This document shows, in pieces, positions 24,384 to 33,329 of a DNA stretch of 41,366 nt (positions are counted from its first letter, which is position 1; each line of letters begins with the position of its first letter). Source of the DNA: Clostridiales bacterium (GTDB lineage: Bacteria; Bacillota; Clostridia; Lachnospirales; WQUN01); the NCBI GenBank assembly GCA_031269465.1, contig JAISZB010000222.1:1-41366 (forward strand), in the 5' to 3' direction. A model generated the notes under the pieces. That model had not been told where the DNA came from, did no database searches, and saw nothing but the letters and a program-made list of their open reading frames with translations. The position numbers were made by a program, and so were the translations under genes.

Positions 24384-25811
24384 ATGGATATTTTACCTGA
24401 TGAGTATCCCTCATCATTCATGCCTGACCAAGCTCCGCCGTTTATGCCGGAGCAGGAGCCTCCTCCCGGGGCTTCCAGGCCCAGAATCCCGCCAAACGAC
24501 GTTCAGGCGGAGGAAGCTGTTTTAAGCAGCATGCTTTATGACATCGAAGCCATATCAGCGGCGTATGAAATCCTAAAGCCCAAAGATTTCTACCGGCCTG
24601 ACAATCAAGGCATATTCGAGGCAATGACAGAGCTTTTCCAGCAAGGACAGCCTGTGGATGTTGTAACTTTGGGAGACAAGCTAAGCGAAAAGGGGATATC
24701 CGAAAGCACGGGCGGGCCCGCCAGGATCGCAGCCATTGCGGGAGCTTACTATACATCAGCAAATATAAGGCATTACGCTAAAATCATATCTGAGAAGTCT
24801 ACGCTGAGAAAGCTTATAAAAGCAGCCGCTGACATTCTAGATTCGGCCTATGAAGCCCATGATGAACTCGCTTATATCCTGGAGCAGGCTGAAAAAGCGA
24901 TAATAGCCGTAGTCTCAAATAGAGGCGCCTCAGACTTCTCGCACATTCAGGATATTCTAGTTACGGTTCTTGACAAGATAGAGCAGTCGGCTCTCTCAAA
25001 GGGAAAAGTGACTGGCATACCTACAGGCTTCATAGAATTCGACAGCCGAACTGCGGGGCTTCAGCCGTCCGATCTCATACTTTTGGGTGCAAGGCCTTCC
25101 ATGGGAAAGTCGGCGCTGCTTCTTAACATCGCCCAGCACGTCTCTGTCAGGGAGAGCATACCAACCGCCCTGTTCACTTTGGAAATGTCAAAGGAGCAGT
25201 GCGTGAACAGAATGCTGTGCTGCGAGTCTCAGCTTGACGCGCAGAGGCTGCGCACCGGAGAGTTGGAAGATTCGGATTGGACCAATATAGCAAGAGCCAT
25301 AGCTCCGCTTTCAAAGGGCGCCCTTTACATAGACGATACTCCCGGCATAACATTCCAGGAGATGAGAGCTAAGTGCAAACGCCTTAAAAGGGAGAAGGGG
25401 CTTGGACTTATAGTCATAGACTACCTGCAGCTTATGTCGGGCGGCGCCAGAAGCGAGTCGAGGCAGCAGGAGATCTCTGAGATATCCCGTTCGCTCAAAG
25501 GCCTGGCAAAAGAACTCTCCTGCCCGGTATTTACAGCGGCGCAGCTTAGCCGAGCCGTCGAAGCGAGGACGGATCACCGGCCTATGCTTTCGGATCTCCG
25601 CGAATCCGGAGCAATCGAACAAGACGCCGACGTAGTCGTCTTCCTTTACAGGGACGAATATTATCATCCCGATACAGACAAAAAGGGCAAGGCTGAGATC
25701 ATAATCTCCAAGCAGAGAAACGGGCCTACAGGAACAATAGAGCTTAACTGGCAAAGCCAGTACACGAGATTTGTCAACCCTTCAAACTCCTATGCGCCGC
25801 CTATGCCGTAA
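24384..25811 (+). CDS. dnaB: Replicative DNA helicase DnaB
   Basis: A 475-aa hexameric replicative helicase. N-terminal collar domain (about 36-140, beginning PPNDVQAEEAVLSSML), linker helix, and RecA-like C-terminal domain with Walker A GARPSMGKS (235-243), 'VIDYLQLM' Walker B and 'SDLRESGAIEQDAD'. Unusual is an N-terminal extension of about 33 residues, Pro/Glu/Met-rich (PPFMPEQEPPPG), before the normal start of the family. AAGGAG lies 9 bases before the ATG. It stands alone, without the rplI neighbour often seen in Firmicutes. Confidence 0.95.
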   Translation: MDILPDEYPSSFMPDQAPPFMPEQEPPPGASRPRIPPNDVQAEEAVLSSMLYDIEAISAAYEILKPKDFYRPDNQGIFEAMTELFQQGQPVDVVTLGDKLSEKGISESTGGPARIAAIAGAYYTSANIRHYAKIISEKSTLRKLIKAAADILDSAYEAHDELAYILEQAEKAIIAVVSNRGASDFSHIQDILVTVLDKIEQSALSKGKVTGIPTGFIEFDSRTAGLQPSDLILLGARPSMGKSALLLNIAQHVSVRESIPTALFTLEMSKEQCVNRMLCCESQLDAQRLRTGELEDSDWTNIARAIAPLSKGALYIDDTPGITFQEMRAKCKRLKREKGLGLIVIDYLQLMSGGARSESRQQEISEISRSLKGLAKELSCPVFTAAQLSRAVEARTDHRPMLSDLRESGAIEQDADVVVFLYRDEYYHPDTDKKGKAEIIISKQRNGPTGTIELNWQSQYTRFVNPSNSYAPPMP

Positions 25812-25853
25812 TAACCTAGCTTGGCTTGCGGCGCTTCATATCCTTAAGATGAA

Positions 25854-25989
25854 TATGCTGATTGGCATTTGAAAGCTCCTATTTCAGCTTGGCTGTGCGG
25901 CGAGCGCTAAATTCGGAGAACGGCATTTCGCTCCTTGAACGCGAACGGTCAAGCTGAAACAGGCTCATTTGCCTTCGAATCGTCGTATA
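25854..25989 (+). repeat. Palindromic MITE-like repeat, full copy after dnaB
   Basis: About 136 bp from TATGCTGATTGGCATTTGA to CTTCGAATCGTCGTATA, with CTCCTATTTCAGCTTGGCTG, GCGGCGAGCGC and CGGTCAAGCTGAAACAGG arms. It begins 42 bases after the dnaB stop codon and may act as its 3' hairpin. Confidence 0.7.
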
Positions 25990-26036
25990 TGCAGCCAAGA
26001 AGAGCAAAAACCTTTTTTGCTTTATTTGGAATTTTG

Positions 26037-26064
26037 TTGCAATTTCCATCTGCCAGCGTATAAT
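26037..26064 (+). promoter_or_regulatory. Sigma-A promoter for glmS
   Basis: TTGCAA (26037-26042), a 16-bp spacer and consensus TATAAT (26059-26064). The predicted transcript starts near 26071, giving a leader of about 190 nt that contains the whole repeat copy at 26091-26223. Confidence 0.65.
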
Positions 26065-26090
26065 GTAGCGAAGGGCCGGACGGCCGCGAA

Positions 26091-26223
26091 TATACCGATT
26101 TTCATTCAATGCTCCTTTTTTTGTTGATTTTCCATCGAATGGTGCGAAACGCCGAAATCGGCATTTTGCTCTCGCTGTATAATCAAGCTCCAAAAAAGGT
26201 TTTTTTCTATGAAAATCAGTATA
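26091..26223 (-). repeat. Palindromic MITE-like repeat, full copy in the glmS leader
   Basis: 133 bp from TATACCGATTTTCAT to TATGAAAATCAGTATA. Its core is nearly identical to the copy at 36101 but inverted. It lies between the glmS promoter and ribosome binding site and would fold as a long hairpin in the leader. No glmS-ribozyme core is seen in this leader. Confidence 0.85.
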
Positions 26224-26263
26224 CCTTGCGGGTCGGCTCAAGCCAAAAAAAGGTGGTCTCATC

Positions 26264-28108
26264 ATGTGTGGAATAGTTGGTTACATAGGCTCCAGTCAAG
26301 CCGCGCCTCTGCTTATAGACAGCTTGAAGCGCCTGGAATACCGAGGCTATGACTCAGCGGGGATATCCGTATTTAATCAAGGCGTGCTCAATACCGTAAA
26401 GTGCAAAGGCCGAATCAGCGTGCTGGAAGAGAAAATGTCTTCTCAGGATCTTTCGGGCCTCGCAGGGATAGGGCATACTCGCTGGGCTACCCACGGCGAG
26501 CCCTCAGATGTCAATTCGCATCCGCACACCAGCCCGTCGGGCAGAATAAGCGTCGTCCACAACGGCATCATAGAAAACTACCAGGCTCTTAGAGCCTACC
26601 TCATCTCCAAAGGCTACACCTTCACAAGCGAGACTGATACAGAGGTCATACCCCATCTTATCGACTACTACTATAAAGGCAGCATAACCGAAGCCGTCTC
26701 AAAGGCAGTCTCGAAAATGGAGGGCAGCTATGCGCTGGGCGTGCTTGCTAGGGATGAACCAGACAAGATTGTGGCCGTTAGAAAAGACAGCCCGTTGGTT
26801 ATCGGGACCTCGGATAAAGGAAATTTCTTGGCCTCTGATGTTTCAGCCTTCCTTCCCTACTCACGCCTCGTATACTATTCGGACGACAACGAGCTGGCTG
26901 TGATCCGCGGCGATTCAATAGAATTCCTTTCGGCTGAGGGAGATCCAATCCCCAAAACTCCGGTTGAAATCACTTGGTCGGTAGATGCGGCTGAAAAAGG
27001 CGGATACGAGCACTTCATGCTTAAGGAGATACATGAGCAGCCTAAGGCTATAAGAGACACCATGGCTTCACGCATAGTCGCCGGCAGTCCGGTGGCCTTT
27101 GAGAGTTTGAAGCTCTCAGAAGACGGCATTAAGAGCGTAGAAAAGATTTTCATTGTAGCCTGCGGCACTGCGTACCATGCCGGCGTCGTCGGAAGAACCA
27201 TCATAGAGAAGATGACCGGGATCCCTGTTGAGACTGACATCGCCTCAGAATTTCGCTACCGCGATCCAATCATACCTAAGAACGCCCTGATGATAGTCAT
27301 AAGCCAGTCAGGCGAAACCGCAGACACCCTGGCCGCTATGCGAGAAGCCAAGAGAAAGGGCGCCAGCATCCTGGCAATTACAAATGTAGTCGGAAGCAGC
27401 GTCGCCCGCGAGGCGGACAACGTGATTCATACCTGGGCGGGGCCTGAGATAGCTGTCGCCTCTACGAAAGCTTATGTGACTCAGATCATCGCAATTCTGG
27501 CATTCGGCCTGTATCTGGCGCAGATCAGAGGATCTATGTCCGAGGAGGAAATTGAGTCCGTAAAGGGTGAGATGCTTAATCTGCCTGAAAAAGCCGAAGC
27601 TGTCCTTTCCCAAAAGGAAACGCTTCAGAAATTCGCGGCCCAGACCTACAACCACCGAGACATGTTCTATCTCGGAAGAGGCCTGGACTATGCGCTTGCC
27701 ATGGAGGGCGCCCTGAAGCTAAAAGAGATCTCATACATCCATACCGAAAGCTACGCGGGGGGCGAACTCAAGCACGGCACAATAGCGCTCATAGAAAGCG
27801 GCACCGTAGTCATAGCGCTTGCCACCCAAGAGTCATTAAGGGAGAAAATGATCAGCAACATAAAGGAAGTCACTACCAGAGGCGCAAATGTTTTAGGATT
27901 TACGATAAACAAGCAAGGCGAGAATTTCTCAGACGACGGTGTAGCAAGCGTCGTCACGGCAACATTCTCAATCCCCTGGACTCAGCCTCTGCTTGTGCCT
28001 GTTCTTGCGGTCATTCCTCTTCAGCTCTTCGCGTACTATGTAGCAGTGCTTCGAGGCTGCGATGTGGATAAGCCGCGCAATCTCGCCAAGTCTGTCACGG
28101 TAGAGTAG
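26264..28108 (+). CDS. glmS: Glutamine--fructose-6-phosphate aminotransferase (isomerizing)
   Basis: A 614-aa enzyme that makes glucosamine-6-phosphate from fructose-6-phosphate and glutamine, the first committed step of peptidoglycan amino-sugar synthesis. N-terminal class II glutaminase starting MCGIVGYIG (Cys nucleophile after Met removal), 'TRWATHGEPSD', then two SIS isomerase domains ('CGTAYHAG', 'SQSGETADTL') and the C-terminal 'DKPRNLAKSVTVE'. Length and ends are standard. AAAGGTGG precedes the ATG by 7 bases. Monocistronic: own promoter and terminator. Confidence 0.97.
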   Translation: MCGIVGYIGSSQAAPLLIDSLKRLEYRGYDSAGISVFNQGVLNTVKCKGRISVLEEKMSSQDLSGLAGIGHTRWATHGEPSDVNSHPHTSPSGRISVVHNGIIENYQALRAYLISKGYTFTSETDTEVIPHLIDYYYKGSITEAVSKAVSKMEGSYALGVLARDEPDKIVAVRKDSPLVIGTSDKGNFLASDVSAFLPYSRLVYYSDDNELAVIRGDSIEFLSAEGDPIPKTPVEITWSVDAAEKGGYEHFMLKEIHEQPKAIRDTMASRIVAGSPVAFESLKLSEDGIKSVEKIFIVACGTAYHAGVVGRTIIEKMTGIPVETDIASEFRYRDPIIPKNALMIVISQSGETADTLAAMREAKRKGASILAITNVVGSSVAREADNVIHTWAGPEIAVASTKAYVTQIIAILAFGLYLAQIRGSMSEEEIESVKGEMLNLPEKAEAVLSQKETLQKFAAQTYNHRDMFYLGRGLDYALAMEGALKLKEISYIHTESYAGGELKHGTIALIESGTVVIALATQESLREKMISNIKEVTTRGANVLGFTINKQGENFSDDGVASVVTATFSIPWTQPLLVPVLAVIPLQLFAYYVAVLRGCDVDKPRNLAKSVTVE

Positions 28109-28148
28109 CTCACTCAAGCGCTGCGCATTTGCATGAAAAAGCACCTCT

Positions 28149-28183
28149 AAGCCCTGTGAAGCATTCAGCTTCACAGGGCTTTT
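28149..28183 (+). terminator. Intrinsic terminator of glmS
   Basis: AAGCCCTGTGAAGC / GCTTCACAGGGCTT perfect 14-bp arms with a 5-base loop, followed by TTTT, 40 bases after the stop codon. Confidence 0.88.
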
Positions 28184-28322
28184 AATATTTGCGGCATGAT
28201 CCGGCTTTATTCGGCAGATGGTAAACTTGGCCGTTTCAGATTGTAATGTAGAATTATTTCGTATATAATTATAATCGGATAAGAAAAACAACATGAATCA
28301 ATAAACGAAACGGCCTTCCGGT

Positions 28323-28427
28323 TGCACTGGTTTGCACATGAACTGCCTGTTTGCAACTTGGTTAAACAGCGTCCAGGTAGACAGTCAAGCTCCAAAACAG
28401 GAACATTTGCCTTGAAATCGAGCGGCT
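28323..28427. repeat. Diverged palindromic repeat copy downstream of glmS
   Basis: Recognisable TTTGCACATGAACTGCC left part, a right inner arm GACAGTCAAGCTCCAAAA and GGAACATTTGCC. Ends and core have decayed. The rest of the 550-bp gap between glmS and the lipoprotein gene shows no gene. Confidence 0.5.
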
Positions 28428-28735
28428 TTTCCAGACATTTCAAGCGTCCATTTAAATCTGGACTATGCCGACGCACAGATTCAAACGTTCCGGCATTATC
28501 CTTTGACATGCTGTATACTCAGCGGCAAAATACCTCAGAAATTGAAGGGCCGCTATTTTATTGTCTTGAGAGTTAATAGTTCTCCCAATTAATACTGCAA
28601 AAGCCTTGATTTAAGCCGTTCTTCATTATGAATCAAATACAAGCATGGAAAACAAAATAGGCTTAAAATCAATGTTTATAAGGATTTGAAACGAGATCTT
28701 TTAACTCTCCAGTTTATTAGAAGGAGTCAATTGGT

Positions 28736-29506
28736 ATGAGGATAAAGATAATTTCGCTTGTTGCTTTATGCCTCTCTATTTTACCGGGATGCTCAGCTCT
28801 ATCTTTATCTGCAGGATCAGTAGATAATGCGGGGGAAACCGCTTCTCAGCCTAGTGGAGAAGAAAAAACAGAAGAATTGGAAAGACTTCAGGACGCTATC
28901 AGAGTTCTTGCCGATAATCTTTCGGACAGTGCGGGAGATGAATCCGATAAAGAAAGCTTCCAGCGCGTTAGATTCGTTATAAGCGGGTATAGAGGCGGAA
29001 ACTATGAAGCGCTTGGAGATGACGTCCTAATCGGATCCTTCTTCATGAAAGATGATGTACTTCCTCTATTTACAATCGGTTTGAAGGCTGAAGACGGCAC
29101 ATCAATTACACTGGCAATGGAAAACCTCAATATAACTTCCAAATCGGAGCAAATGGGATCGCTTTTAAGTACAGTGGAATATACCGGCGAAAGTTGGGAA
29201 GACTCATTTACTTCTCAGTATAGAATGATAGCATATGACGCGTCGGAGAATTCTGATGACAGCAGGAGCTACATGACGCTCTCCAAGATTGAGAAGCTTG
29301 GTGGAGGATATCTGCATCTGGTTGGCACTTTCAGGTTCAAAGCTTGCAACCTTCCGGATCCGGTCCCTGAAGCGGCTATCCTCGACGCGTTTAAGAATCC
29401 TCATCGTTCTCCGCCATACAATCCTGAGTTCTTAGGAACAACCGACATTGAGGCATCTGGAGACTTTGACATCACTATGCTTGCACAGCTGTTGGGATGG
29501 CAGTAA
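28736..29506 (+). CDS. Lipoprotein of unknown function
   Basis: A 256-aa exported lipoprotein: type II signal peptide with lipobox ILPGC (Cys19), then a Ser/Glu-rich linker (20-55) and a globular domain with alternating beta-like segments. No family recognised. Ribosome binding site AAGGAG, 9 bases before ATG. Monocistronic with a terminator after it. Confidence 0.75.
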   Translation: MRIKIISLVALCLSILPGCSALSLSAGSVDNAGETASQPSGEEKTEELERLQDAIRVLADNLSDSAGDESDKESFQRVRFVISGYRGGNYEALGDDVLIGSFFMKDDVLPLFTIGLKAEDGTSITLAMENLNITSKSEQMGSLLSTVEYTGESWEDSFTSQYRMIAYDASENSDDSRSYMTLSKIEKLGGGYLHLVGTFRFKACNLPDPVPEAAILDAFKNPHRSPPYNPEFLGTTDIEASGDFDITMLAQLLGWQ

Positions 29507-29578
29507 ATTAAGGAAACCAAAAAAAAGATTATACGGCGGCTGGCAAGCGAGAACGGAACTAAAAACTGAATTTCGAAC

Positions 29579-29614
29579 AAAAAAGGGATGCTATCTGAAA
29601 TAGCGTCCCTTTTT
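29579..29614 (+). terminator. Intrinsic terminator after the lipoprotein gene
   Basis: AAAAAGGGA-GCTAT arms pair with ATAGC-TCCCTTTTT around CTGAA. The symmetrical A/T flanks make it potentially bidirectional. It lies 75 bases after the stop codon. Confidence 0.8.
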
Positions 29615-29679
29615 CATTGTCAGTCAGCGTCGCGGATTTTTTGAGCCTGAGGCATTTTTGAGCCATATTCAGAGCGAAA

Positions 29680-30050
29680 CGAGGTTTTATTCTTTGGCAG
29701 TACTCCAGGCGGAGAAAAACAAGAACTATGCGATTATGAGCAAGCGCCGCTCGAGAAGCCGGGGGGCTTGACCCAGAAAGTAAAGGGGCTGCAGTCGCTA
29801 ATGCTGTTTCCGGAGGATTAGGACTGCTTCCAGTCTGTCCACTATCAGCCTGTAAGAAATTGACGCTATCCGCTAGCCATGAGAACCGCAACGGGCAGGC
29901 ATATATGCCAACGACCAGCGTCTACGGAAAACCGCTCGCCGCGCTCCGAGATATTACAGACCGCAATGCCTTTTAGCCGAGCTTTTCTACTGCGCCGGCC
30001 GCAGTTTATAAATGGCCCGCCGGAATATCAAGCGCACGAGATATAATTTA
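29680..30050 (+). pseudogene. Relic of a mobile-element replication protein (winged-helix)
   Basis: Short blocks in shifting frames follow in order: 'AVLQAEKNKNYAIMS' (from about 29700), 'KVKGLQSLMLFPED*DC' (about 29780), and 'EIDAIR' ... 'RAGIYANDQRLR' (about 29860-29920). These match the N-terminus of the replication-initiator-like HTH proteins of integrative elements and phages, which read '-NYTVMSNHHLR', 'KGLLSLMLSLPEDWDY', '-IDAIR-A--ELE-AGYI-R-R'. Stops and frameshifts show it is dead. Family placement comes from pattern memory only. Confidence 0.45.
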
Positions 30051-30312
30051 AGGATCTGAGCTGGCGTTTTGCTGTAGGCATTGGATCAGCATCTTTTAGA
30101 ATATTTTGAAATTCAAATAAATATTCAGTATCTTATATGGCCGCTCGGCTGGATAAGTTGCGCTTATGCCGACCTGCCTGGCGAGTTCGCGGCCATTGAA
30201 CAAGGCCAAAACAACTAGGCATGACGAAAGCCGTCATAGCTTATTGCGCCATGGCGGCTTTCGCGACAAATGTTTTTCTTAACTTCCGCCGCTTATATGC
30301 GGCATCTTTTTA

Positions 30313-30386
30313 TCTGGGTGACAAGATTCGAACTTGCGACCTCTAGAACCCCATTCTAGCGCGCTACCAAGCTACGCCACACCCAG
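30313..30386 (-). tRNA. tRNA-Pro(GGG)
   Basis: A complete cloverleaf on the minus strand: 7-bp acceptor stem (CTGGGTG/CACCCAG), D arm GCGT/GCGC, anticodon stem CTAGA/TCTAG with loop ATGGGGT (anticodon GGG, G37), and T arm GCAAG-TTCGAAT-CTTGT. Discriminator A73; the CCA end is not encoded. It stands alone between relic mobile genes. Confidence 0.95.
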
Positions 30387-30505
30387 AAGCATCTTGCCTT
30401 GAAATATTATAAATTACTCTGAAGCTGTTTGTCAAGGGTTTATTTGCTGATGAGAAAAAAGATCTGATCCGTTTGTGATATTGTCTTGATGAACCACACG
30501 TGATT

Positions 30506-30533
30506 TTGTCTCAACGTGAGGTTGCGATATAAT
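30506..30533 (+). promoter_or_regulatory. Promoter upstream of the ISNCY transposase relic
   Basis: TTGTCT (30506-30511), 16-bp spacer, TATAAT (30528-30533), 26 bases before the transposase start codon. Confidence 0.5.
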
Positions 30534-30558
30534 CATTTTATTCTAAAGGAATGAGGTG

Positions 30559-31947
30559 ATGGCAATCAGGATGGTGATATTAAAAATGGACGAGGAACAG
30601 CGGTACAACGTCATTAAGGAACTGGTCGACCATGGCGGCGGCAGGCATCGGGCAGCCCTTGCGCTAGATTGTAGCGAGCGCGCCATAGACCGTTGCATTG
30701 CCGGATGCAAGCTTGCGGGCGAGGATTTCTTTATCCATGGCAGCCGTGGCCGACAGCCGATCCACGCTCTGGCCGAAAACGCGCGATCAGATATTCCCGC
30801 TCTGTATGCCAAGAAATATAGTGACGCCAACTTCGCCCATTTTACTGGGCTGCTCGAAAAAGAAGGGCGCATCTGCGCCTCTGAAAGCGCCGTTCGGAAA
30901 ATCCTATCCGAATCAGATGTTCTTTCCCCCAAGGCGAACTGAAAAACGCGGCGGGAATTCACGGCAAAACTGAAGTCAAAACTGACGGCGGCAAAGACAG
31001 AGAAAGAAGCGGATATCCTCCAGGCCGAAATCGCCGACGCCGAAGATGCCCGTCCCAGACGGCCAGGATGTTCAAATTTCGGAGAGATGATCCAGATGGA
31101 CGCCGCGTTCCATTGCTGGATTGACGGCTGTAAATGAACGCCGCATCTAGCGATCGGCGATGCAGCCGGCATGATTGCGGGCGCTTGATTCGAGGCGCAA
31201 GAAGCGCTTCGAGGCTATTGCCAGGTATTTTTGCAGATTTTATGCCATTGCGGAATCCCTCATCTATTTTACGCAGACCGGCGCACGGTGTTTGAGTGCC
31301 GCAAAAATGGCGGCCAGGACGCTACGGATGACTCTTTTACGCAATTCAGCCATGCCTGCGGGCAACTGGGCGCCTTGATTAAAGCCACGGGCATTCCGCA
31401 AGCCAAATGACGGATTGAGAGGCTGAGTCAGACAGTGCAATCACGCCTCCCGATCGAATTGCGGCTGAAAGGCGCGGCTACGATCGAGCAAGCCTGCGGC
31501 TGCCTGCCAAGGCTCATCGCTCAATGCAACGCGCGGCTTGCTCTGCCTGTCCATTCCATCCCATCTGTTTTCGCGGCGCAGCCGCCTCAGGAGAAAATAG
31601 ATCGGATCCTCGCCGCTCTCACAGAGCGAACGGCCGATGCTGGACGCTGCATTCGATCTGAGAATAACTATTATCGCGCCGCAGGCAAAGGCGGGCGTCA
31701 CGTTTATTTTTGCAAAGGAGCCAAAGGATTGGCAGTCCGGGCCTTGAGCGCCGCCCTTTTCTTTAGCGCGGCAGATAGAGCGCTTGCTTTAGAAGGGATT
31801 CCCATTCATGAACGCGCGCCGGAGAATTTCGCTTTTTCGCCGCCTGGGATCAAGCCGAAAAAGCGTTGCGTCCCGCCGGCCAGCCACCCTTGGCGATTAG
31901 ATGCTTTCGCCAATTTCCTGAAGAAGCAGCCATATCAATCCGCTTAG
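30559..31947 (+). pseudogene. ISNCY-family (IS1202-like) transposase, disrupted
   Basis: The frame starting at 30559 (AGGAATGAGG upstream) encodes the helix-turn-helix N-terminus ('RAALALDCSERAIDRCIA', 'HGSRGRQPIHAL', 'YSDANFAHFTGLL', 'SPKA'). After a frameshift or stop near 30940, the DDE domain continues in other frames: 'FGEMIQMDAAFH' (first Asp), 'FYADRRTVFE' (second Asp), 'IPQAK*RIERL' (Glu; the stop replaces the usual G/R residue). The C-terminal part is an intact frame, from about 31435 to 31947 ('QSRLPIELRL', 'LTERTADAG', 'HPWRLDAF'). At least one internal stop and two frame changes make it nonfunctional. Terminal inverted repeats were not identified. Confidence 0.85.
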
Positions 31948-32546
31948 CGGGGTTTATCCAAGATGCCGCCGCCTCGCAGAAGTTCTTTTTGTCATTTCTC
32001 TTGCGCGGCGAACGGCAAAGCAAGACGGCGCGCCGCAAAGCGCCCGCATCGCGGCGGAGCAATGCGGGACGCGCATGCATGGACGCACCGCAAGGCATCT
32101 TCAATAGACGTACACTACCGGGCGGCCTGCGGCAAGACGTACGATGCGCAGATGTCTGGCACAGCGGAAAGAGGCGTATCGGAAGCCATTTTTCCGACGC
32201 CTGGGGCAACGCAAGGCGGCTGCAATGCGCCTGCCAGTGAAAGCGCCAGCCAGAGGCTGGCGGATAAAAGGCTCAGCGGAGAAGGCGCATGCCAATCATA
32301 AAGCTGCGAGCACATCCGGCAGAACCCACTCGATGAATACATGATACGCTTGCTGCCAAAAACGGGAAAGCAAGCCTGCTTTCAGCTAAAGCTGCCCATT
32401 TTTCGATAAACATCAAGCCGCCCCCATGGATCCGCATCGTCAGCTTGCTCAGAATATCACATCCGGCGGAGTCGGCCGGGGCGGGGTTGAGGGAAGGGGC
32501 GGCGCCCCTCCCCTTTGCCCCTTTGGGTAAAGATTTTACCGCGAAC
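31948..32546. other. GC-rich gene-free region after the transposase relic
   Basis: Several overlapping open frames of about 100 codons exist, but they are GC-driven, without ribosome binding sites or recognisable families. Probably decayed mobile DNA. Confidence 0.4.
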
Positions 32547-32749
32547 TATACCGCTTTTCATCAAATGTTACTTTTTTGGAGCTTGATTATCCATTGAAGC
32601 CTGTATAATCAAGCTCCAAAAAAGGTAATTTAGTACGAAAATACATTTTATGGACATTTGTCCATGCCTCAAACACACAAATGGCCTTAATATTTTCATC
32701 CTTAGTGGTGAAGCGAAGCTTCATAGGGGTTTATATGAAAAGCAGTATA
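32547..32749 (-). repeat. Composite palindromic repeat with inserted 105-bp module
   Basis: A core-deleted copy (TATACCGCTTTTCAT ... GGAGCTTGATTATCC ... ATAATCAAGCTCCAAAA) whose right part contains an extra module before the terminal ATGAAAAGCAGTATA. The module starts TACGAAAATACATTTT and holds the palindrome TGGACA-TT-TGTCCA and the hairpin TGAAGC-GAA-GCTTCA. The same module occurs, inverted, in the copy at 40342. Confidence 0.75.
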
Positions 32750-32750
32750 T

Positions 32751-33070
32751 ATGGTGACATACTCCCGCCGCCTAAAGAGGCGGGGGCTTCTCGCGCCATG
32801 CGCCTATCGGCGCTGGCATTCCACGAGCCAGCCCCGTGCGTCCCGCGGCTGTACGCTTTTATATTCAGGTTGGCTGCAGCATGCGCAAAGCTTCTTTTTT
32901 GATGTTTTTGGCCGCGTTTATGCCTCTATCCAAGACATTGCCGCGTCCGCTCCGGCAAAGGCAGTTCGTCCTTTTCACGCCGCAGGCGGAGCGCGCTCCG
33001 CTGGATGGGAGCCATCCCCATGATGTCCATCGTGTTTTCGGCTCCCCGACGCAACTTTATCTGGATCGGC
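32751..33070 (-). pseudogene. Relic of an IS200/IS605-type TnpB with its structured right end
   Basis: A minus-strand frame reads DRGINAAKNIKKEALRML, preceded by a degenerate C-x-C zinc-finger-like piece. This is the conserved C-terminal RuvC-III/zinc-ribbon end of TnpB (pattern 'DRD-NAA-NI---G'). Downstream on the same strand, at about 32751-32790, is the GC-rich stem (CCCGCC...GGCGGG, CCGCCT-AAAG-AGGCGG) typical of IS605-group right ends, from which the guide-RNA scaffold derives. Only the last 80-100 codons remain and the N-terminal two-thirds is missing. Confidence 0.6.
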
Positions 33071-33264
33071 GGCAATCTCCAGTGCAAATCAAATTATAGA
33101 GTTATGGCTTGATTGCAAACTGTCCTAGCCTCCAAGCCAGTGTCTATTCGACTCATTTGGCATCGATGTCTCGCATGTGATTTCCTGCAAGTTCGTCTTC
33201 AAAAACCGCAGAGGTTTTTTCCTTCCGCCAATAACCCAACTGTCTCCCCCCAATCATCTTTAGC

Positions 33265-33293
33265 ATTTGAGGCCGAGCTATCCGGCCTCAAAT
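33265..33293. terminator. Hairpin downstream of the oxidoreductase gene
   Basis: ATTTGAGGCCG / CGGCCTCAAAT, 11-bp perfect arms with a 7-base loop, 37 bases after the stop codon of the minus-strand oxidoreductase. No T-tract on the transcript side, so intrinsic termination is uncertain. Confidence 0.45.
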
Positions 33294-33329
33294 CATGCGC
33301 TTACTGTTCTCAGACTTATTCCCGCAGCT

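Noticed and set aside
26040..26263. glmS ribozyme
   Set aside because: Expected in many Firmicutes, but I could not see its core; the leader is taken up by a palindromic repeat.
31866..32344. Overlapping frames of 60-125 codons after the ISNCY relic
   Set aside because: Arg/Ala-rich, in several frames on both strands at once, with no starts or families; a GC-composition effect.
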